Shown: positions 19,810 to 27,822 of the stretch, piece after piece
How positions within the stretch are numbered: position 1 is the stretch's first letter
Layout of the letters: each line of letters starts with the position of its first letter
Assembly: GCA_034432795.1 (NCBI GenBank)
Contig: DAOUBF010000033.1
Coordinates: forward strand, 1 to 27,822
Length of the DNA stretch: 27,822 nucleotides
Direction: 5' to 3'
From: DAOUBF01 sp034432795
GTDB taxonomy: Bacteria; Chloroflexota; Anaerolineae; DSLN01
Translations under genes and position numbers: made by a program
Notes under the pieces: model-generated
The model's database searches: none
Told to the model about the DNA's origin: nothing
The model's input: only the letters and a program-made list of their open reading frames with translations

Positions 19810-22023
19810 ATGTTTCGCTGGCATCCCCACACCTGGGCCGGGCTGATCCCCAACGGCATCGGCCAGGTCAAACCCAACCATTACCTGGAAATCCTGAAGA
19901 CAGTCTGGGAGAACCGTGACCAGTTGGGCTACGCCTGGCGCATCTTGCGCGATGGCGTCTGCGATGGCTGTGCCCTGGGCACCAGCGGCCTGCGCGATTG
20001 GACCATCCCAGGCATCCATCTGTGCACAGTGCGGCTGAACTTCCTGCGCCTGAATACCATGCCGGCGCTGGACCCGCGTATCCTGGAGGATGTGGACGCC
20101 TTAAAAGGCCGTTCCAACCGGGCGTTGCGCGAACTGGGGCGCCTGCCCTACCCCATGCTGCGGCAGCGCGGGGAACGCGGCTTCCGACGCATCTCCTGGG
20201 AGGAGGCCCTGGCGCTGATCGCCGGGCGCCTGCGCCAGACCGATCCCCACCGCATGGCCTTTTATCTGACGTCACGGGGGCTGACCAACGAAGTGTACTA
20301 TGTCGCCCAAAAGGTGGCCCGCTTCCTGGGGACGAACAATATAGATAATTCAGCACGTATCTGCCACGCGCCCAGCACAGTGGCGCTGAAGCAGACGTTG
20401 GGCGTGGCCGCCTCCACCTGCTCCTATCAGGACTGGATCGGGGCGGACCTGATCGTGTTCTTCGGCAGCGATGCACCAAACAACCAGCCGGTGACCACCA
20501 AGTATCTGTACTATGCGAAAACACAGGGCAGCCGCGTCGCGGTGGTTAACCCGTACCGGGAGCCGGGGCTGGAACGCTATTGGATACCCTCCACGTTTGA
20601 AAGCGCGCTGTTTGGGACGCGCCTGGCCGACGACTTCTTCCTGATCCACACGGGTGGAGACATTGCGTTTATCAACGGCGTGCTGAAGCATCTGATCCAG
20701 GAGGGCTGGGTGGACCGGGCGTTCATCCAGGACCATACGGCGGGGTTTGAGGCGTTGTGCGCCTCGCTGGAGGCGCAGCCGTTTGAGGCACTGGAGCGAG
20801 CCAGCGGGGCGTCACGGGAGGAGATGCTGCGCTTTGCGCAGATGTACGCGGGGGCGCGGAGCGCGGTGTTTGTGTGGAGTATGGGGCTGACGCAACACCG
20901 CTTTGGGGTGGAGAATGTGAAGGCGGTGGTCAACCTGGCCCTGGCGCGGGGCATGGTGGGCCGGGAGAAGTGTGGGTTGATGGCCATCCGGGGACACAGC
21001 GGCGTGCAGGGTGGCGCGGAGGTGGGCGCGGTCCCCTGGCAGTTCCCCGGCGGAGACCCGGTCAATACGGAGAACGCTCACCGCCTGGAGTCCCTGTGGG
21101 GCTTCCCGGTCCCGGACTGGCGCGGGTTGTCGGCGGTGGAGATGATTGAGGCAGCCCACGCCGGGGGGCTTGACGTGTTGTATAGCCTGGGTGGCAATTT
21201 CCTGGAGACCCTGCCTGAGCCTGACTTCGTGCGCGAGGCACTGGAGCGCGTGCCCTTGCGCGTCCACCAGGACCTCATCGTCAGCCCGGCGATGCTGGTG
21301 GACCCCGCCGAGATAGTGGTACTGCTGCCGGCTGCCACCCGTTATGAGCAACCCGGCGGCGGCACCGAGACCACCACCGAACGCCGCATCATCTTCAGCC
21401 CAGAGATCCCCGGTCGTCGCCTCGGCGAGGCGCGCGGCGAGTGGCAGATTTTGATGGATGTGGCCCAGCGGGCCTACCCGGAACGCGCCGGGCTGATCGC
21501 TTTCAAGGACGGGGCCGCTATCCGGGCGGAGATCGCTCAGGCAGTGCCTTTCTACGCCGGGATTGAACGCCTGCAACGGAAAGGGGAGGCGGTCCAGTGG
21601 GGTGGCGAACGGCTGTGTCAGGGTGGGCGTTTCCCCACAGCGGATGGCCGGGCCTGCTTCACGCCGCTGACGCCGCCCGAAGCCGATCTACCACCGGGGC
21701 GATTCTGGCTGAGCACCCGGCGCGGCAAGCAGTTCAACAGTATGCTCTATGGCCCGCGCGACCCGCTCACCGGGGCGCATCGCGATGAGGTGTTCATGAG
21801 CGCCGAGGATGCGGCGGCTTTAGGGCTGCGCCAGGGCGATGCGGTTGTGTTACGCTCAGAGGTGGGAACACTGCGAGGGCGAGTGAAGATCGTGCCCATC
21901 CGCCCAGGCAACCTCCAGGTCTTCTGGCCCGAGGGGAATGTCTTGATCCGGCGCGGGAGGCGCGATCCGGTATGCGGCATCCCGGACTATAACACGGTGG
22001 TAGAAGTGCTGCGTGAGGCATAG
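19810..22023 (+). CDS. Formate-dehydrogenase-like molybdopterin oxidoreductase
   Basis: This 737-aa protein belongs to the DMSO-reductase superfamily, near the FdhF/YdeP-type alpha subunits. The N-terminus has VCDGCALGTSG (Cys51, Cys54) and a later Cys72, but not the full four-cysteine [4Fe-4S] motif of true formate dehydrogenases. At the position of selenocysteine or cysteine ligating Mo it has ICHAP (Cys185-His186). The pterin-binding body follows (FFGSDAPNNQPVTTKY; MGLTQHRFGVENVKAVVNLA; SLGGNFLETLP), and the C-terminal cap starts near GRFWLSTRRGKQFNSM. The start at 19810 is set by AAAGGAGGG at 19795-19803. fdhD follows after 57 bp, which supports a formate-type enzyme, but the true substrate and electron partner are unknown. 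Confidence 0.85.
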   Translation: MFRWHPHTWAGLIPNGIGQVKPNHYLEILKTVWENRDQLGYAWRILRDGVCDGCALGTSGLRDWTIPGIHLCTVRLNFLRLNTMPALDPRILEDVDALKGRSNRALRELGRLPYPMLRQRGERGFRRISWEEALALIAGRLRQTDPHRMAFYLTSRGLTNEVYYVAQKVARFLGTNNIDNSARICHAPSTVALKQTLGVAASTCSYQDWIGADLIVFFGSDAPNNQPVTTKYLYYAKTQGSRVAVVNPYREPGLERYWIPSTFESALFGTRLADDFFLIHTGGDIAFINGVLKHLIQEGWVDRAFIQDHTAGFEALCASLEAQPFEALERASGASREEMLRFAQMYAGARSAVFVWSMGLTQHRFGVENVKAVVNLALARGMVGREKCGLMAIRGHSGVQGGAEVGAVPWQFPGGDPVNTENAHRLESLWGFPVPDWRGLSAVEMIEAAHAGGLDVLYSLGGNFLETLPEPDFVREALERVPLRVHQDLIVSPAMLVDPAEIVVLLPAATRYEQPGGGTETTTERRIIFSPEIPGRRLGEARGEWQILMDVAQRAYPERAGLIAFKDGAAIRAEIAQAVPFYAGIERLQRKGEAVQWGGERLCQGGRFPTADGRACFTPLTPPEADLPPGRFWLSTRRGKQFNSMLYGPRDPLTGAHRDEVFMSAEDAAALGLRQGDAVVLRSEVGTLRGRVKIVPIRPGNLQVFWPEGNVLIRRGRRDPVCGIPDYNTVVEVLREA

Positions 22024-22067
22024 GGTGGATTTCCTCCACCCTTTCCCTCCCCTATAAGGGGGAGGGG
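22023..22067 (+). promoter_or_regulatory. Twin hairpins in the oxidoreductase-fdhD gap
   Basis: GGGTGGA-TTTCC-TCCACCC (22023-22041) is followed by TTT, and then CCCTCCCCT pairs with AGGGGGAGGG (22045-22066) with one bulge. The GAGGAGG ribosome site of fdhD comes right after. The first stem resembles a weak terminator, so fdhD may be made in smaller amounts than the oxidoreductase. Confidence 0.55.
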
Positions 22068-22080
22068 ACGAGGAGGTACC

Positions 22081-22944
22081 ATGCGCAACGGGAATGTGCG
22101 CCGTTGGCCGATCCGGCAGGTGAGGGCCAATGGGATGCGGATGCTGGCGGACACAGTGGTGACAGAAGAGCCGCTGGAGATGCGGCTGGCTTTTGAGCAG
22201 GCAGGGCAACTTGCGGTCTTGCCGCTGGCGGTGACAATGCGCACGCCGGGGAACGATTTTGAGTTGGTGGCAGGCTTTCTGTACACGGAGGGGCTGATTG
22301 AGGGGCCAGAGGCGATTGTGCGCATGAGCTACTGCGCGCCGGGGGAGGAGCAGGCGTACAATGTGGTGCAGGTGCGCTTAAGCCCGGCGGTGCGGCTAGA
22401 GGCGCACCGGCTGGCGCGCCATTTTTATATGACGAGCAGTTGTGGGGTATGCGGGAAGGCGGCGATTGAGGCGGTGTTTGTGCAGGGGCATCCGGCGCTG
22501 CCGGCGGACGGGCCGAAGCTGGCGGCGGAGACGGTGTGCGCCCTGCCGCAGCGGGTGCGAGAGGCGCAGGCGTTGTTCCAGCGGACGGGAGGGCTGCACG
22601 CGGCGGCGATTTTTGATACAGAGGATGAAGGAATGCCGCTGCTTTGGTTGCGGGAGGATGTGGGACGGCACAATAGCGTGGATAAGGTGGTAGGGGCGGC
22701 GCTATTGGCCCGGCGGCTGCCCCTGAGTCGGGCGTGCCTGGTGGTCAGCGGGCGGGCGGGGTTTGAGATCGCGCAGAAGGCGCTGCGGGCGGGTATTCCC
22801 ATTCTGGTGGCGGTGGGGGCGCCCTCCAGCCTGACGTTGGAGTTGGCGGAGGCGGCTGGGATGACGGTGGTGGGTTTCGTGCGGGAGGGGCGCTTCAATG
22901 TGTACACGGCGCCCTGGCGCATTGAAGGCCTGCCCACTACGTAG
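22081..22944 (+). CDS. fdhD: Sulfur carrier protein FdhD
   Basis: FdhD passes sulfur from a cysteine desulfurase to the molybdenum cofactor and is needed for formate dehydrogenase activity. The 287-aa protein shows the family blocks EEPLEMRL, TPGNDFELVAGFLYTEGLI, SSCGVCGK (Cys121 and Cys124, the sulfur-transfer pair), TGGLHAAA, REDVGRHNSVDKVVGAALL and VSGRAGFEIAQKALRAGIPILVAVGAPSSLTLELA. The ATG at 22081 follows GAGGAGG. The position directly after the formate-dehydrogenase-like gene fits the role. Since xanthine dehydrogenase-type enzymes use a different sulfuration partner, FdhD is unlikely to serve the hydroxylase at 12264-14999. Confidence 0.95.
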   Translation: MRNGNVRRWPIRQVRANGMRMLADTVVTEEPLEMRLAFEQAGQLAVLPLAVTMRTPGNDFELVAGFLYTEGLIEGPEAIVRMSYCAPGEEQAYNVVQVRLSPAVRLEAHRLARHFYMTSSCGVCGKAAIEAVFVQGHPALPADGPKLAAETVCALPQRVREAQALFQRTGGLHAAAIFDTEDEGMPLLWLREDVGRHNSVDKVVGAALLARRLPLSRACLVVSGRAGFEIAQKALRAGIPILVAVGAPSSLTLELAEAAGMTVVGFVREGRFNVYTAPWRIEGLPTT

Positions 22945-22955
22945 GGTATAACGAT

Positions 22956-23000
22956 GGATACGCCCTCACCCCCTCCCATGCTGCGGGGGTATGCGTATCC
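22956..23000. terminator. Hairpin after fdhD, possible terminator
   Basis: GGATACGC and GCGTATCC pair at the base, and CCCCC with GGGGG pair further in. The stem is followed by CTCTCCTG, not a T-run, so it would be a weak or factor-dependent terminator. Confidence 0.45.
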
Positions 23001-23140
23001 CTCTCCTGACAAGTTCTAATTGATTCTAACGGAAATTCGCTATTCGCTTTTACTTATCTGCTTTATACTGTTTTGTAATGACCGGCATCGTAACCGTTAC
23101 AGGTGGGTCAAGGCTGATAAGGTAAGTTCCTGGAGTTCTT

Positions 23141-24121
23141 ATGGCCGTACTCCGAGCTGCTGTGATTGGCGTGGGCGCGATGGGTCGGCACCACGCGCGT
23201 GTGTACACGGAAATGGAGGGCGTGCGCCTGGTAGCGGTGGCCGATCCAGACGAAGCGGCCTGCGTGCCACTGGCCCATCGCTATCACATCCCCATTTATG
23301 CCGACTTTTGCGCGATGCTGGACAGGGAACAGCCAGACCTGGTCTCAGTGGCTGTGCCCACCCAGGCACATTACGAGGTGGCAGCGGCGGTGATTGAACG
23401 CGGCATCCCCGTGCTGATTGAGAAGCCCATCGCTGCTTCCATGGAAGAGGGTCAACGTCTGATTGAGATGGCCCGCGCCGCCGGTGTGCCGCTGGGTGTG
23501 GGGCATATTGAGCGATTTAACCCGGCGATCATAGCGCTGAAGGAGCACCTGGACCGGGGAGAGTTGGGGCGCGTGTTCCAAATGAGCGTGCGGCGCATCG
23601 GCCCCTTCCCCACGCGCATTATGGACGTGGGTGTGGTCATTGACCTGGCGACCCACGACCTGGACATCTTATGCTATTTGACCGGCGCCCGTGTCGTGCG
23701 CGTCTCCGCCGAGATCGGGCGTCAGCTTCACACCCGCCATGAGGACCTGCTCTGTGCGCTCCTGCGCTTTGAGAACGGCGTCATCGGCCTCTTGCACATC
23801 AACTGGCTTTCGCCCACCAAGGTGCGCGAATTGATAGTGAATGGCGAGGGCGGCATGTTCGTCGTGGACTACCTCACCCAGGAGTTGACCCTGTTTAAGA
23901 ACAGGCCGAACGGGGCCGATTGGGAGACGTTGCGCCTGTTCACCGGTGTGAACGAGGGCGATATGATCCGCTATTACGTGCCGCGCCAGGAGCCCTTGCG
24001 CCTGGAGTTGGAGGCCTTCGTCCGCTGCGTGGCACGCGCGCAGCCCTTTCCGGTGAGCGGGGAGGACGGCCTGCGCGCGCTGGCCCTGGCTCTCCGCCTG
24101 CTTTCCGCCGCCCAAGCCTAA
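23141..24121 (+). CDS. Gfo/Idh/MocA family NAD(P)-dependent sugar dehydrogenase
   Basis: The 326-aa protein has the Rossmann motif GVGAMG (10-15), the EKP motif (94-96, Lys95) and catalytic DLATH (Asp168, His172), in the order usual for the family. The stretch GHIERFNPAI (121-130) and the C-terminal GEDGLRALALALRLL resemble UDP-N-acetylglucosamine 3-dehydrogenases and other nucleotide-sugar oxidoreductases, so a role in surface polysaccharide synthesis is a reasonable guess. No other sugar-nucleotide gene is nearby to support it. The ATG at 23141 follows GGAG after 5 bp. A TATACT at 23064-23069 may be its -10 box, but I see no matching -35. Confidence 0.88.
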   Translation: MAVLRAAVIGVGAMGRHHARVYTEMEGVRLVAVADPDEAACVPLAHRYHIPIYADFCAMLDREQPDLVSVAVPTQAHYEVAAAVIERGIPVLIEKPIAASMEEGQRLIEMARAAGVPLGVGHIERFNPAIIALKEHLDRGELGRVFQMSVRRIGPFPTRIMDVGVVIDLATHDLDILCYLTGARVVRVSAEIGRQLHTRHEDLLCALLRFENGVIGLLHINWLSPTKVRELIVNGEGGMFVVDYLTQELTLFKNRPNGADWETLRLFTGVNEGDMIRYYVPRQEPLRLELEAFVRCVARAQPFPVSGEDGLRALALALRLLSAAQA

Positions 24122-24484
24122 ATCCCCATTGCTATACCCTCTTCTCATGGTTTTCCCGGCAGAAAATCAGGGGGATCCCTGATATACAATGCAACGTTCT
24201 GCTCTATAATGCTTACTCGGCGGTGAGCCGTGGGGACGGAAGACGGAGGTTGATCCATCTTCCGTCTTCTACATTCCCCCCAAATAGGGCGTTAGTACTG
24301 AACAGCGCCCAGGTCTCAGCAGCAGCAGGCGTTCTAGTACCGAGGGGTGATTTAAACCGGTCCCGCCGCACCCTATACTTCAAACCAGGTAATAACGCAT
24401 CTTTAACCATTCTCTAACCTTTCTTGGGCGCCTGTCCTTGGGGCTGGGCAGGCGATCCCGCGGGCCTGGTTTGGGGGAACAACA
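24122..24484 (+). other. Intergenic region and probable structured leader of the glycosidase gene
   Basis: No credible gene lies in these 363 bases. TATAAT stands at 24205-24210 without a clear -35. Just after it, the segment 24235-24269 can pair in two exclusive ways: GACGGAAGA (24235) with TCTTCCGTC (24258), or GAAGACGGA (24239) with TCCGTCTTC (24261), nine perfect pairs each. A run of Cs follows at about 24275-24280. From 24281 to 24470 I see nothing identifiable; it did not match a riboswitch I know. A transcript from 24205 would have a leader of about 270 nt. Confidence 0.5.
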
Positions 24485-27400
24485 ATGAAGATAAACCGCA
24501 GCATCACTGCCATCACAGTCGCGCTGGCTTTTGCTGTACTTACCTCTATCATGCTCATCCAGGGCGCGGTCGGCGCTGGCTCTCTACCCACCATCTTACC
24601 GGCTCAACCAACGCCTGTCCCCAGCAGCCAGGCGGATGGTACTCCCATACCTATAGAGACGCCTGTAAGCGCCTTGGGCGAATCGGAGGCGCAGGATGCT
24701 GTGCCTGTGCCCGATGTCGGGCCGCAGATCATCAACGTCACGCCTGGCCCGGCCAGCGTAGGGCGCTATGAAAAGTTTGAGGTCACCTTCAGTATTACGA
24801 ACACAACTGCGACCAACTTTTACTTCCCTTATGATCCGGCCCCGCCGCCGGGCCTGCCTGCCGGCACAGGCATAACCGTTGAGGGCCTGTTCTCCAATGA
24901 CAACTGGGTGACCACGCAGGTGCAACCGGCCTTCTTCTACCAACCCTTCACACGCCAGGTGATCGGCGGCTCTGAGCATCTCTACCCCGCCGGGGACCCC
25001 GTCTGGAAGGTGCGCTTCGCGCCGCGCCAGACCGGGACCTGGCGCTACCGCCTGCGGGCGACGGACGCCTCAGGCACAACCTATTACCCGGCCAGCGGCG
25101 ATCTGACCTTCACCGTCACGTCCTCAACAAATAAGGGCTTCCTCCGCGTCAGCCCTAACGACACCCGCTACTTTGAATTTGACGATGGCACACCTTTCAT
25201 CCCGCTGGGGTACAACGAAGGCTTTAACGGCGGTAACCAGATGACCCTGGACGCCGAGAACAAGTTCGCCCTCTTCCAGGCCAACGGCATGAACTTCTTC
25301 CGCGTCTGGCTCAGCGGATCAAGCGTCGTCGGCGCGGCCTGGATGCCCTGGACCAGCCACCATGTCGGCGCTCAGGGCTACCTCCCCTACACCTCTCTGA
25401 CCACAGAGGCGGCCTACGGGGGCAGCGACTTCTCCATGAAGCTGGACAGCACCAACCCCTGTATGTTCCAGGGGTCCTTTAACCGCGCCATCTCCGTCCG
25501 ACCTAACACGACGTACCGCATCCGCGCGCGCGTGCGCACCTCTGGCATCACCGGCCCGGCCCAGGCGGGCTACCCCTACGGCTTCGTCGTCAAGCTGGGG
25601 GACTGGCTGGGCACAGACTGCGATAAGCCCTGGACGGGGACAGCCGTCACGGCCTATCGCAACGGCACAGCCGATTGGGCCATTGTCAGCGGGAGCTATA
25701 CCACCGGCGCCGGCCAGTATTTCCTCCCCAACCTGTACCTGGCGCGGGTGAATGCCACCGGCGGGGCGGCCTATATTGATGAGGTGTGGGTTGAAGAAGA
25801 CCTGGGCGGCGGGCGCTACGGCCCCAATCTGGTGTCCAAGCCGCGCATGAACCCCCACACCTACTTTGACCAGCCCGTCTCCTGGGACTGGGACTACATC
25901 CTGGATCGGGCGGCGGCCTATGGGGTCTATCTCAAGCTGGTCGTGCTGGAGAAGGATGACTGGACCTATACCCACATCCTCCCCAACGGCACGGTCACGC
26001 CCAATGGTGACACCAATAACTTCTACGCCGCGCCCAACACCAAGGTGCGCTGGCTGCATCAGGCCTACTGGCGCTACCTGGCGGCGCGCTGGGGCTATGC
26101 CACCAGCGTACATTCGTGGGAATTGCTGAACGAGGGCGATCCGTTCAACGGGAATCACCACAACCTGGCCCAGGCCTTTGGCGCGTACATGCACACCAAC
26201 GAACCTTCGCGCCATCTGATCACCACCTCCTTCTGGCACTCCTTCCCAGTAGTGGAGTTCTGGGCCAACCCATCTTACCCTGATGTGGATTATGCCGACC
26301 TGCACGCCTATATCTCCACCGGGGGCGGCATCTATGACTTCTGGGGCAATGGGATGCAGCCGCCGCTCGCGTTTGAGACTCGCTCCCAGTATGTCTACGG
26401 TGGGACAGGGGTCTCTGTGCGTATTCCTGGGAGCAGCCAATTTTCTTCCAATAGCGAACGCGCCATCGCTATCCGGGGGCAGGGGGAGTGGCGCATCAGC
26501 ATCCGTATGAAAGCCGAGGGCTTCACCGGCGCCTGCCCGGCGGGCGACCCCGCCAGCCTGGCGGGGCCACGCCTCAAATGGCTGCTGGACGGCGGCACAT
26601 ACTGGGGAGGGACGGAAAACGTCGTCCCGCCGAACGCCAGTGGAACCACCTGGCGCTGCAGCGCCCCGGCGGGGACATATGACTGGACCGAATATCGGAG
26701 CGACCAACTGCCCGGCGGCGGGCCTGCTCCGGCCGCAGCCCGGCTCATCATCAATGATGCACGTCCCCATGAATTGAGGATCAATTTTGAGAACCCCTTT
26801 GGCACCGGCGGGCAGGCCTGGATTGACCACATCGTCATCACCAGCCCCACAGGCGAGGTGCTGCAGATCAACGGCGACTTTGACCTGACACGCATGGACG
26901 ATGACACGGCCTGGTTCACAGCCGCGCGCAGCCTGCGGGAAGGCGGACGAGCCGCATCGGGGGCAGGGAAGCCCCTGGTGCGCGGCGAAACCGGCATTGA
27001 CTACCCCGACAACCAGGTGGAGTTGCCCGAACTGGCGCAGGATACGCAGGGGGTGTGGCTGCACAACCTGATCTGGGGGCAGATCAACCCCGGCGGCATG
27101 AGCGAGTTATATTGGTGGATAGACAATATCCGTCTATACAATCTATACTACCATTTCAAGGCGTTCAGCCGCTTCATGGCCGGCATTCCGCTGTCAAATG
27201 GCCGCTATCAGGACGCAAGGGCGGCGGTGTCAGATAGCCGGCTGCGGGCCTGGGGGCAGATAGACCCGGCCTCGCGTTGGGCGCATCTGTGGATCGCCAA
27301 TAGCCTGCATACCTGGCGCAATGTCGTGAATGGCAGCCCGATCCCGCCGCTGAGCGGAACGGTCACAGTCCCCGGCTTAACCGGCGGCAGTTACCAGGTA

Positions 27401-27822
27401 GTGTGGTGGGACACGCTCACGGGGACGCCGACCCTGACACAGACATTGACCGCAGGGGCAAGCGGGCTGGTGCTGACATTGCCTGCGCCGCTGACCAGCG
27501 ACATCGCTGTGCGCATTGTGCCGGCAACCGGCAGCGCCACCGCGACGCCTACGGCGACACGGACGAACACACCCGTGTCGCCTACAAATACGCCTACCCG
27601 AACCAACACCCCTGTGGCAGCGACAAGCACACCCACGCGCACCAACACCCCTGTCCCACCGACGGCCACGCCCACGCGCACCAACACGCCCATGCTGCCC
27701 ACCGCCACACCGACACGGACGAATACACCTGTCCCGCCCACAGCCACGCCAACACCCAGCGGGCCAACCTCCATCACCCTCCAGGTGACCGGCTCCAACG
27801 ACGACGTCAACGAAGACGGCTC
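24485..27822 (+). CDS. Secreted modular glycosidase, DUF5060 plus GH5-like barrel with inserted domains (3' partial)
   Basis: The frame is open from the ATG at 24485 to the edge (1112 codons). A signal peptide covers about 1-29 (VALAFAVLTSIMLI core, AVGAG cut region), then a Thr/Pro/Ser-rich spacer. Residues about 80-200 form a DUF5060-like sandwich (RYEKFEVTF ... VWKVRFAPRQTGTWRYRLRA). The barrel begins at FLRVSPNDTRYFEF and NFFRVW (270-275). It continues after an inserted beta domain, with HSWELLNEGDP (Asn549-Glu550, likely acid/base) and DYADLHAYIS, then a second inserted domain, then KPLVRGETG (Glu835, likely nucleophile). A C-terminal beta domain precedes a Thr-Pro repeat linker (27545-27739), and a further domain starts at SITLQVTGS. 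The pattern is clan GH-A; the exact family and substrate are not resolved. Confidence 0.85.
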   Translation, partial: MKINRSITAITVALAFAVLTSIMLIQGAVGAGSLPTILPAQPTPVPSSQADGTPIPIETPVSALGESEAQDAVPVPDVGPQIINVTPGPASVGRYEKFEVTFSITNTTATNFYFPYDPAPPPGLPAGTGITVEGLFSNDNWVTTQVQPAFFYQPFTRQVIGGSEHLYPAGDPVWKVRFAPRQTGTWRYRLRATDASGTTYYPASGDLTFTVTSSTNKGFLRVSPNDTRYFEFDDGTPFIPLGYNEGFNGGNQMTLDAENKFALFQANGMNFFRVWLSGSSVVGAAWMPWTSHHVGAQGYLPYTSLTTEAAYGGSDFSMKLDSTNPCMFQGSFNRAISVRPNTTYRIRARVRTSGITGPAQAGYPYGFVVKLGDWLGTDCDKPWTGTAVTAYRNGTADWAIVSGSYTTGAGQYFLPNLYLARVNATGGAAYIDEVWVEEDLGGGRYGPNLVSKPRMNPHTYFDQPVSWDWDYILDRAAAYGVYLKLVVLEKDDWTYTHILPNGTVTPNGDTNNFYAAPNTKVRWLHQAYWRYLAARWGYATSVHSWELLNEGDPFNGNHHNLAQAFGAYMHTNEPSRHLITTSFWHSFPVVEFWANPSYPDVDYADLHAYISTGGGIYDFWGNGMQPPLAFETRSQYVYGGTGVSVRIPGSSQFSSNSERAIAIRGQGEWRISIRMKAEGFTGACPAGDPASLAGPRLKWLLDGGTYWGGTENVVPPNASGTTWRCSAPAGTYDWTEYRSDQLPGGGPAPAAARLIINDARPHELRINFENPFGTGGQAWIDHIVITSPTGEVLQINGDFDLTRMDDDTAWFTAARSLREGGRAASGAGKPLVRGETGIDYPDNQVELPELAQDTQGVWLHNLIWGQINPGGMSELYWWIDNIRLYNLYYHFKAFSRFMAGIPLSNGRYQDARAAVSDSRLRAWGQIDPASRWAHLWIANSLHTWRNVVNGSPIPPLSGTVTVPGLTGGSYQVVWWDTLTGTPTLTQTLTAGASGLVLTLPAPLTSDIAVRIVPATGSATATPTATRTNTPVSPTNTPTRTNTPVAATSTPTRTNTPVPPTATPTRTNTPMLPTATPTRTNTPVPPTATPTPSGPTSITLQVTGSNDDVNEDG
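27545..27739 (+). repeat. Five 39-bp in-frame repeats encoding a Thr-Pro linker
   Basis: Five units of 13 codons encode T-x-T-P-T-R-T-N-T-P-V-x-x with small changes; the first unit is TPTATRTNTPVSP and the fourth has MLP at its end. A partial sixth unit (TATPTPSG) follows. Codon choice differs between units while the residues stay the same, so the protein sequence is under selection. Such linkers join secreted domains and are often glycosylated. Confidence 0.85.

Noticed and set aside
24213..24410. 65-codon minus-strand frame before the glycosidase gene
   Set aside because: No ribosome site or recognisable motif, and it spans the hairpin region. Kept only as unresolved intergenic DNA.
24281..24480. 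Cyclic-dinucleotide riboswitch upstream of the glycosidase
   Set aside because: A short GTACCGAGGGGTGATT stretch faintly recalls the ydaO class, but the other conserved segments are missing.
25319..27064. A 581-codon minus-strand frame inside the glycosidase gene
   Set aside because: It runs opposite a plus-strand gene with signal peptide, catalytic motifs and domain order. The antisense product has no recognisable features.
27545..27739. 39-bp periodic sequence as a CRISPR array
   Set aside because: The repeats are contiguous, in frame and encode a Thr-Pro linker. There are no spacers and no cas genes.

Overview
The window is about 27.8 kb of GC-rich bacterial chromosome, densely coding on both strands. 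I read it as Chloroflexota, probably Anaerolineae-like. The reasons are a LexA with Gram-positive-type GAAC-N4-GTTC operators, a DUF6391-type protein, a secreted glycosidase with a Thr-Pro-rich linker, a FAD-less fused xanthine dehydrogenase-type enzyme, and many short intergenic hairpin repeats. The phylum is inferred from gene content only. Housekeeping genes (tRNA-fMet, lexA, holA, rpsA, clpC) are mixed with accessory genes. There is no rRNA, CRISPR array, phage block or autonomous transposase.

Positions 1-2956: the tail of a membrane protein, then a leftward tRNA pair (initiator Met, then a second CAU tRNA) with its own promoter and terminator. Next is a rightward group, lexA - FtsK-like ATPase without the P-loop lysine - 83-aa protein - XRE regulator. 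It is headed by a strong promoter with two LexA boxes, so an SOS-regulated unit is likely. Positions 3136-5748: a three-gene ABC-2 exporter with ATGA overlaps, whose ATPase has no canonical start codon where homology begins. A frameshifted antitoxin-like relic follows.

Positions 6189-11703 all read leftward: MerR-like regulator, small membrane protein, 7-TM protein, TlpA-type thioredoxin, Lgt-like membrane protein, sortase, DUF6391 protein and holA. The first five are tightly packed. Beyond them lie a 262-bp MITE-like element with terminal inverted repeats and a 5-bp target duplication, and a short DUF2281-type antitoxin. The antitoxin converges on a 911-aa molybdenum hydroxylase.

Positions 15000-24121 carry rpsA (two promoters), clpC (strong terminator), a formate-dehydrogenase-like molybdoenzyme with fdhD, and a Gfo/Idh/MocA oxidoreductase. 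FdhD sulfurates the molybdenum cofactor of formate dehydrogenases, so that pair is functionally coherent. The window ends in a large secreted glycosidase, cut by the edge, whose predicted TIM barrel is interrupted by two carbohydrate-binding-like domains.

The least ordinary layer is non-coding. A family of paired-hairpin repeats (GTAGGGC...GCCCTAC) lies just upstream of the lexA, MerR-like and rpsA promoters. Two of these copies share an exact 76-bp block in the same orientation relative to the downstream promoter. This looks like a small non-autonomous mobile element that places itself next to promoters.
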